Of a stretch of 10,742 bases of DNA, positions 5,575 through 10,742 are shown piece by piece (position 1 is the stretch's first letter; each line of letters begins with the position of its first letter). The position numbers were made by a program, and so were the translations under genes. Origin of the DNA: JALWSI01 sp964569095 [NCBI: uncultured Aquificales bacterium] (GTDB lineage: Bacteria > Thermosulfidibacterota > Thermosulfidibacteria > Thermosulfidibacterales); the NCBI GenBank assembly GCA_964569095.1, contig CAZMTB010000021.1:1-10742 (forward strand), read 5' to 3'. The notes below the pieces were generated by a model, which saw nothing but the letters and a program-made list of their open reading frames with translations, had not been told where the DNA came from and did no database searches.

Positions 5575-7973
5575 GCAACTCCGAGCTTGTTCCAAACGGA
5601 GATGTTAGGACCCCAGTGATCCAGGGCGAGTGGGCTCCAGTGCCCCAGGAGGGCAGTGGTCCCGTCTTCGTGGGGCAGGGATACGGTCCGTACGGCCCCT
5701 ATGGACCCTACGGGGAACCGGAAGAGGAGGGGATCACCCTCAGAGAACTAATAGCGATAGTGGTGAGGCGCCGCTGGACCATAGCAGGCGTCCTACTGGT
5801 TGTGCTGCTGTCGAGCATAGTCTGGTGTTTCAATACCCCTCCAACCTACAAGGCCACTGCCCACATTGAGATAACCCCTCCTCCCCAGATCACCCCGTTC
5901 AAAGACGCAAAGGGGGCAAACTACATTCCAGACAACAAGTTTTTCCAGTCTCAGATGTACATTCTGAAGAGCAGGGGATTGGCCCAGAGGGTCGTGGAGA
6001 GACTAAACCTCTACAAGAACGAGGCCTTTCTCGCCCCTCCCAAGGGGATAGGTTCGTGGTTCTCCGTTGTGTCGTCCACCTTGAAGGATCTCTTTAACCC
6101 TGCTCCTCCCTCCCAGGCAAAGGAGGAGGCAAAGGGTGTGGCCGTCTCCAATGACAAGATGATGGAGTCTCTGGTGGACAAACTTCTGGCGGGTCTCACA
6201 GTGGCCCCTCCCAGCAAGAGAGGAGGTGGAGGATCCATACTTGAGATAAGCTATGAAGGCCCTGATCCCAAGCTTTGCGCGGAGATAGTCAACACCTTGG
6301 TTGACGAGTACATACACTTCGACATGGAGCGCAGGATAGAGGGGACAAAGCTGGGCAAGAAGTACCTTGAGCGGCAGCTTGCCAAGGTTCAGGCGAGGCT
6401 CGAGGTGGCGCAGGAGCAACTCAACAGGTTTGCAAAGGAGAACGACCTGGTGCTTCTCCGTCCCGCCTCTGGAGAGGGCAAAGAGCAGGGTGATCTCATA
6501 TCTGCCAAGTTGTCCGATCTCCTGAAACAGTTGAACGAGGCTGAGGCTGAGGAGATCACTGCCAGAAACAGGTACCTCTACAGCCTGAAGAACATAGACG
6601 ACACCGCTGCCATGAGGGGGGACACCACCATAGCCTCTCTCAGGGCCAAGCTGGAGGAGCTCCAAAGGCAGTACAGTAAGATGTCCACGACCTTCACTCC
6701 CAAGTATCCCGCTATGCAGGAGCTGGCTAAAGAGATAGAGGCGGTTAAGAAGGACATCGCCCAGGAGAGGGAGAAGATAGTTGCAAGCCTGCGCAACGAG
6801 TATCTACTGGCCCACCAGAAGAGGATGTCCCTTCAGAAGGAGGTCGAGGCCCAGAAGAACCTTGCCTCCAAGTTGGAAGAGAAGGCGGTGGATTACAGCA
6901 TACTCAAGCGCGAGGTGGAGACCAACAGAAAGATATACGACATGATTCTCACCAGGATGAAAGAGATGGAGGTTGCCGCTGGGGTTCAGTCCAGTGCCAT
7001 CCATCCCATAGACGCTGCAATAGTGCCATCAAGCCCGTACAAGCCCAACAAGCCGCTGACCTTTGCCATAGCCTTGGTGTTGGGCACAATTCTTGGCCTT
7101 CTCGCGGCGGTGGGACTTGAGTTCTTGGACAACACCGTGAAGGATCCAGAAGAGGTGGAAAAGATGCTCTACCTTCCCACCTTGGGGGTGGTGCCCTATG
7201 TGAAGCTGCCTTCGAAGAAGGTGGAGAAGGGAGAGTCTGTTGACCTCATCTCCATCACCGAGCCTAGGGCGCCGGCCTCCGAGGCGTTCAGGATGGTGCG
7301 CACATCGCTTTTGCTGTCTTCTGCGGGCAAGCCCCCGCAGATAATAGCCGTCACCTCTCCACAGATCGGAGCGGGGAAGAGCTTCGTATCCCTCAACCTC
7401 GCCCTATCCTTTGCGCAGTCTAAGGCGAAGGTTCTGCTGGTGGACTGCGATCTTCGGAGGGGGAGATTGCACAAGGTACTGAAAGAGGACCTCTACCCGG
7501 GGTTGACCAACTACTTGGCGGGCAGGGTGGAGAGACCGGCCATAGTGAGAGAGGTGGTGAGGGAGGATACGGTTATCCACTTCGTTCCAACGGGAGCCAC
7601 CCCTCCAAATCCCGTGGAGCTCATCAACTCCACCACCTTCCAAGAGCTTCTGGAGTCGTGGCGCGAGGAGTACGATCACATCATCGTTGACACTCCACCC
7701 CTGATCGGTTTTGCCGATTCCTTGCTTATTGCCAGGTTGGCGGACGGCGCCATATTGGCCCTCCGGGCAGATCAGACCCCGAAACCCGCTGCGAAGAACG
7801 CCCGAGATCAGTTGAGGCAGGTGGGTGCGAAGTTGTTGGGAACGGTGGTTAACGGTATGGCCACGGGTCGACACGCCTACTATTACTCCTACGGCAAGTA
7901 CCACGGTTACTCCCATTACTACTCCAAGGACTACTACAGTGGTTCGCCCTATAGCCTCCCTTCCCACGGCTAA
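5571..7973 (+). CDS. wzc: Wzc-type polysaccharide co-polymerase with tyrosine autokinase (BY-kinase)
   Basis: This is an inner-membrane regulator of polysaccharide chain assembly and export, partner of the Wza channel. Order: a hydrophilic N-terminal tail with YGP repeats (38-48); first membrane helix (about 69-87); a Wzz-type periplasmic domain with long coiled coils (about 255-460); the Pro-rich motif SPYKPNKP (488-495); second membrane helix (about 496-517); and a cytoplasmic kinase. The kinase has the oligomerisation motif EAFRMVR (571-577, EX2RX2R), Walker A GAGKS (600-604, K603), Walker A' VLLVDCD (621-627) and Walker B IIVDTPP (704-710). The last 31 residues hold 11 tyrosines (770-794), the usual autophosphorylation cluster. 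The kinase is fused rather than split, as in proteobacterial Wzc and unlike the CpsC/CpsD pairs of Gram-positives. The 800-residue length is slightly above the usual figure of about 720. It starts with ATGA overlap on wza. The symbol is a family label. Confidence 0.95.
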   Translation: MSNSELVPNGDVRTPVIQGEWAPVPQEGSGPVFVGQGYGPYGPYGPYGEPEEEGITLRELIAIVVRRRWTIAGVLLVVLLSSIVWCFNTPPTYKATAHIEITPPPQITPFKDAKGANYIPDNKFFQSQMYILKSRGLAQRVVERLNLYKNEAFLAPPKGIGSWFSVVSSTLKDLFNPAPPSQAKEEAKGVAVSNDKMMESLVDKLLAGLTVAPPSKRGGGGSILEISYEGPDPKLCAEIVNTLVDEYIHFDMERRIEGTKLGKKYLERQLAKVQARLEVAQEQLNRFAKENDLVLLRPASGEGKEQGDLISAKLSDLLKQLNEAEAEEITARNRYLYSLKNIDDTAAMRGDTTIASLRAKLEELQRQYSKMSTTFTPKYPAMQELAKEIEAVKKDIAQEREKIVASLRNEYLLAHQKRMSLQKEVEAQKNLASKLEEKAVDYSILKREVETNRKIYDMILTRMKEMEVAAGVQSSAIHPIDAAIVPSSPYKPNKPLTFAIALVLGTILGLLAAVGLEFLDNTVKDPEEVEKMLYLPTLGVVPYVKLPSKKVEKGESVDLISITEPRAPASEAFRMVRTSLLLSSAGKPPQIIAVTSPQIGAGKSFVSLNLALSFAQSKAKVLLVDCDLRRGRLHKVLKEDLYPGLTNYLAGRVERPAIVREVVREDTVIHFVPTGATPPNPVELINSTTFQELLESWREEYDHIIVDTPPLIGFADSLLIARLADGAILALRADQTPKPAAKNARDQLRQVGAKLLGTVVNGMATGRHAYYYSYGKYHGYSHYYSKDYYSGSPYSLPSHG
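7926..7930 (+). promoter_or_regulatory. Ribosome binding site deciding the start of the TPR/jelly-roll gene
   Basis: AAGGA lies 8 nt before an in-frame GTG at 7939, inside the Tyr-tail codons of wzc. It supports a start there rather than at the GTG at 7825 (deep inside wzc, no signal peptide) or the ATG at 8029 (within the hydrophobic segment). Confidence 0.5.
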
Positions 7974-9222
7974 AGATGGGCCAAAGCCCTTCTTTTGGCC
8001 TTTGCTACCGCTCCTTATTGGGGCGCTGATGGTCTCCTTGCAGCCCCTGCTTGGGGCACTGGCCAATCTGTCGGGAGGAGGGGACGTGGAGAAAGGGGCC
8101 TTGAGAGCGAGGGTTGTGGAGCCTTTGAATCCCAAGTGGGACAGGGTGTTGGGAATATTCTACCGGTACTCTGGAGAACCGGAAAGGGCGCTACTCTTCC
8201 AAGAGGGGATGGTGTTGAAGAACCCCTTGGAACCCGACTACTGGGTTGAACTTGGGGAGACGCTCTTGTTCATGCACCATACCCAGGGTTTGAAGATGGT
8301 TAAGAACGCCTCTTTCCTTGACCCAACCAATGGTAATTACAGGTGGAAGGTGTTGATCACCGCCCTTCAGTGGAACGATACCGACCTTGCGTCCAGAGAG
8401 ATGAAGGCCCTTCTTTTGCTGGAGCCCTCAAAGCGTCCGGTTATATTCCAGCTTGCCTACCGTCTCTTCGACGGTAACCTAGAGATGGTTATGGCCCAGG
8501 TGATTCCTTTGGACCAGCAGGTGATGGAGGACTTCTTGTTCTACCTCTTTGACCACGAGAAGGCGGCCGAGGCTTGGCAACTGTGGCAGGAGCTCGAACT
8601 TAGGGACTGGGTCACCGAGAGGGCCCTGAAGGGTATGGTGAACTTTCTCATGCAGAACCAGGCCTACAGCATGGCCTATTCCATCTGGTCTCGCCACGTG
8701 GCCATGGACGAGCCCGGGGTGGTTTACAATCCGGGATTTGAGAAGGAGCTGTTGGGGTATGGTTTTGGCTGGAGGTGGGAGAAGGTGAAGGGAGTTAGCT
8801 ACGACCTCAGCTACAGCCAGCACGTGGAGGGACGCCACTCCTTCCACCTCAGGTTCGACGGGGAACACAATCCCAGCTTTGCCACTCCCTACCAGATAAT
8901 CTACCTTGCCGAGCCAGGAAACTACCTTCTCAGGGCATTCGTTAAGACCAGGTCGATAACCAGCAGCGAGGGGCCATACCTTTTCGTACAGGGCCAGAAC
9001 GGCGCGGTTGCGAAGGGTCCGAAACTGAGGGGAGACAACGCCTGGCGAGAGATTTTAATTCCTTTCTCTCTAGAGAAGGGCGACAATGCGGTGGTTATTG
9101 GCATAAGGCGGGACCGCAGCAACAGACTCAACCGTTTCTTGGGAGGGGAACTCTGGATAGACAAGGTGAGCATAGAGCATCAGGGGGACTATGAAGAGGA
9201 GGGAACTGGAGGAACTGCTTGA
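7939..9222 (+). CDS. Membrane-anchored TPR-like protein with C-terminal jelly-roll domain, exopolysaccharide operon
   Basis: Numbering here is from the GTG at 7939 (427 residues). A hydrophobic segment at about 18-42 (FFWPLLPLLIGALMV core) should be a signal anchor or uncleaved signal peptide, placing the rest in the periplasm. Residues about 60-255 are helical, with TPR-like turns (EPERALLFQEGMVLKNPLEPD, DHEKAAEAWQLWQ). Residues about 263-416 look like a beta-sandwich carbohydrate-binding-type domain: NPGFE, GFGWRW, SFHLRFDG, LAEPGNYLLRAFVKT, and ELWIDKVSIE at the end. I recall similar TPR plus 'G-F-x-W' domain proteins in exopolysaccharide clusters of other diderm bacteria, but cannot name a family. 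It could bind or guide nascent polymer near the Wza/Wzc channel; this is inference. It overlaps wzc by 35 nt and the next gene by 32 nt. No catalytic residues are evident. The start codon is the least certain part. Confidence 0.78.
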   Translation: MVRPIASLPTAKDGPKPFFWPLLPLLIGALMVSLQPLLGALANLSGGGDVEKGALRARVVEPLNPKWDRVLGIFYRYSGEPERALLFQEGMVLKNPLEPDYWVELGETLLFMHHTQGLKMVKNASFLDPTNGNYRWKVLITALQWNDTDLASREMKALLLLEPSKRPVIFQLAYRLFDGNLEMVMAQVIPLDQQVMEDFLFYLFDHEKAAEAWQLWQELELRDWVTERALKGMVNFLMQNQAYSMAYSIWSRHVAMDEPGVVYNPGFEKELLGYGFGWRWEKVKGVSYDLSYSQHVEGRHSFHLRFDGEHNPSFATPYQIIYLAEPGNYLLRAFVKTRSITSSEGPYLFVQGQNGAVAKGPKLRGDNAWREILIPFSLEKGDNAVVIGIRRDRSNRLNRFLGGELWIDKVSIEHQGDYEEEGTGGTA

Positions 9223-10742
9223 GGAAATCTTGAAGGGCAGGGACATCTTCAAGGTCTTCCTGGGATTGAAGTGGCCACCCTCTGAGGTGTTGGAGGGGAT
9301 AGTGATGCTCCAACATCCAGACTCCAGTGGAGTTGTATCTTCTGTGGCCAGGAAGCACCGGGTTGGCAAAGACTACGTGTTGCAACAGATAGACCGGATT
9401 CTCAGGCAGTTGCGGGAGATAAAGGAGAACAACCCCTACAGTGTGCTTGGAGTGGCCCCTGATGCCCCCCAGGAGGAGATCCGAGAGGCCTGGAAGTCCC
9501 TTTTACAGAGGTGGCATCCGGACAAGAACAGGGATCGCCTGGAGGAGGCCCAGCGGAGAACGAGGCGCTACAACGAAGCCTACGAGGTCCTGAGGGATCC
9601 GAAGAGCAGGTTGGAGTACGACAGATCTCATCTGTCACTTATTATGCTTCTTCAGGGGCTGGAGATGTCCCGCCTCTTCTCCAATGTTCCCGTGGAAGAA
9701 GGGTCTATTCACACCATAGAGAAGGAGAGCCCTACTCCAGTGAAAGAGAGAGGGGGATTCTTGAAGAGACTGGCGAGGCTGTTTGTAAGCGTTCTCTGCC
9801 TTGCCTCCATTGCCGCTTGGGCCGGGCATTACGGTGTGGACTTTCTCTTGAGGCACGATAGGGGAAGAACCGAGGGAATAGCATCGGACGACGACCTTAG
9901 CGTCACGCCCCCTCTTTCTGAGCCTGCAAAGGGAGTTTCCCTTGCAAAGAGAATGGATGTTCCGGAAGAGGTTAAAAAGGTGCTTGCTTCCAAGGGGGAT
10001 GCTCCCCGACGCGAAGCCTCCAAAGAGGCGAAGCCCACAGCCGCTTCTGCTCCCCAGAAGGTGGATAAGGGGATAGAGTTCCGGCCGGTTATAGAGGTGG
10101 CCATGGTGGAGAGGAAAGGGCGAGAGTCTGCCAATGATAAGAAGCCTTCCTCGCCAGCGGGTGCAGCATCCCTTCCCAAAGAGAAGCCCAAGGTTAAGGT
10201 GGGGGAGTCCAAAGTGAAGGAGAAGCATGCTTCCCTAACCTCGCTTAAAAAGGCGAAAGGAGAGATGAAGCGTAAGGCCGTTGTTCCCAAGAGGGAGAGG
10301 AGGGTTGCTAATAACGGTGATAAGCAGAGGCCCTCGAAGGGTGCCAGAGGGTCTTTTAAGCCGAGCAAAAAGGTTTCTTCCCAAAAGGTTACAGATGATA
10401 AGGTGGACGAGTCCCTTCTCGCCATCGTGATGAGGGAGCTGAAAGGGCTGGTGAGCGATAGTGAGAGGCCCCATGAGGCCCACAAAAATAGTGGGATTGC
10501 CAAGAGGGTGGAGAGTGGCAAGGCCGAGAATACCTCTCGTGATTCCCGATCCATTGCCGGTAAAAGCGGGTCTAAACCGGTGAAGGCCGAAAAAGGTACA
10601 GCGCCCAAGGGAGGGGAGTTTCAAAGGGGGAAACAGTCTGAAAAGACAGCCAGAGGCAAGGATAAAGAGCCTGGTTTTTCTAAAGACTCTATCCGTGCTG
10701 CTACCAAGTCCTCAAAGGGTTCTTCTCAAGAGGTGGCCCTTT
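9191..10742 (+). CDS. J-domain (DnaJ-like) single-pass membrane protein with long basic low-complexity tail, 3' partial
   Basis: The frame is open from the ATG at 9191 to the window edge (517 codons, no stop), so the C-terminus is missing. Residues 1-80 are charged and helical. A J domain spans about 81-145: NPYSVLGVAPDAPQEEIREA, the HPD motif at 109-111 (needed to stimulate Hsp70 ATPase), then YNEAYEVLRDPKSRLEYD. A basic stretch (186-196) precedes one membrane helix at about 197-214, predicting a cytoplasmic J domain and a periplasmic tail by the positive-inside rule. Residues 222-517 are rich in Lys, Ser, Pro, Glu and Arg and look disordered, apart from a likely helix at about 405-422 (VDESLLAIVMRELKGL). 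The Gly/Phe and zinc-finger regions of DnaJ are absent. The ATG overlaps the preceding gene by 32 nt and has AGGGGG 3 nt upstream. It probably recruits DnaK locally; its client is unknown. Confidence 0.85.
   Translation, partial: MKRRELEELLEEILKGRDIFKVFLGLKWPPSEVLEGIVMLQHPDSSGVVSSVARKHRVGKDYVLQQIDRILRQLREIKENNPYSVLGVAPDAPQEEIREAWKSLLQRWHPDKNRDRLEEAQRRTRRYNEAYEVLRDPKSRLEYDRSHLSLIMLLQGLEMSRLFSNVPVEEGSIHTIEKESPTPVKERGGFLKRLARLFVSVLCLASIAAWAGHYGVDFLLRHDRGRTEGIASDDDLSVTPPLSEPAKGVSLAKRMDVPEEVKKVLASKGDAPRREASKEAKPTAASAPQKVDKGIEFRPVIEVAMVERKGRESANDKKPSSPAGAASLPKEKPKVKVGESKVKEKHASLTSLKKAKGEMKRKAVVPKRERRVANNGDKQRPSKGARGSFKPSKKVSSQKVTDDKVDESLLAIVMRELKGLVSDSERPHEAHKNSGIAKRVESGKAENTSRDSRSIAGKSGSKPVKAEKGTAPKGGEFQRGKQSEKTARGKDKEPGFSKDSIRAATKSSKGSSQEVAL

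Noticed and set aside
7825-7938. N-terminal extension of the TPR/jelly-roll protein from the GTG at 7825
   Set aside because: The added residues are a Thr/Pro-rich shadow of the wzc Tyr-tail codons; a later GTG with a ribosome site gives a proper membrane anchor near the N-terminus.
7404-8135. Antisense frame of about 243 codons across the wzc 3' end
   Set aside because: It lies opposite conserved kinase motifs and the Tyr cluster, shows low-complexity Val/Gly runs, and has no family resemblance.
9311-9322. A first HPD tripeptide (residues 42-44) in the J-domain protein
   Set aside because: It lies outside the J-domain fold; the functional HPD is the one at residues 109-111 within the conserved helix context.
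9829-10608. Long antisense frame (about 259 codons) opposite the J-domain gene
   Set aside because: It mirrors the Lys/Ser-rich tail (AAG/TCC codons read backward), has no recognisable motif, and the + strand frame is continuous with an intact J domain.

Overview
The window looks like chromosomal DNA from a diderm (outer-membrane) bacterium. It encodes a Wza-type outer-membrane polysaccharide export lipoprotein, a Wzc-type tyrosine autokinase and a secreted M23 peptidase. Codon use leans heavily on AGG/AGA for Arg and ATA for Ile, on a moderately GC-rich background, as in many anaerobic and thermophilic lineages. Synergistota is a reasonable guess, but this is inference from style and not a marker-gene assignment. 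No tRNA, rRNA, insertion sequence, CRISPR array or phage gene was seen.

Left part (1-3458), housekeeping. A secreted LytM/M23 peptidoglycan peptidase is followed after 19 nt by a CysM-type cysteine synthase, both on the + strand. Converging on cysM, with a 4-nt overlap of the stop codons, is a - strand gene for a stand-alone M17-aminopeptidase N-terminal domain without the catalytic half. A 53-nt divergent gap separates it from an HD-domain dGTPase-like triphosphohydrolase (+).

Middle (3459-3755), a 297-nt gene-free, A+T- and purine-rich region. It holds a near-consensus sigma-54 (-24/-12) promoter pointing right, a weaker look-alike further down, a weak sigma-70-like candidate, several Shine-Dalgarno-like motifs and a few tiny frames.

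Right part (3756-10742), one tightly packed + strand operon for exopolysaccharide assembly and export. Each gene overlaps the next. In order they are: a FecR-domain periplasmic protein with a C-terminal membrane segment; a Wza-type lipoprotein; a Wzz/Wzc co-polymerase fused to a BY-kinase with a Tyr-rich tail; a membrane-anchored helical-repeat (TPR-like) protein with a C-terminal jelly-roll-like domain; and a J-domain protein with one membrane segment and a long Lys/Ser/Pro-rich tail that runs off the window without a stop. The Wza and Wzc products would form the trans-envelope export channel and its phosphorylation switch. The FecR-like and TPR/jelly-roll proteins are probably periplasmic accessory or polymer-handling factors. 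The J-domain protein could recruit a DnaK-type chaperone to the inner face of the machine. Glycosyltransferases, Wzx and Wzy are not in the window and may lie downstream.

The most notable points are the sigma-54 promoter ahead of the operon, the J-domain/transmembrane/disordered-tail protein embedded in it, and the orphan M17 N-domain protein.
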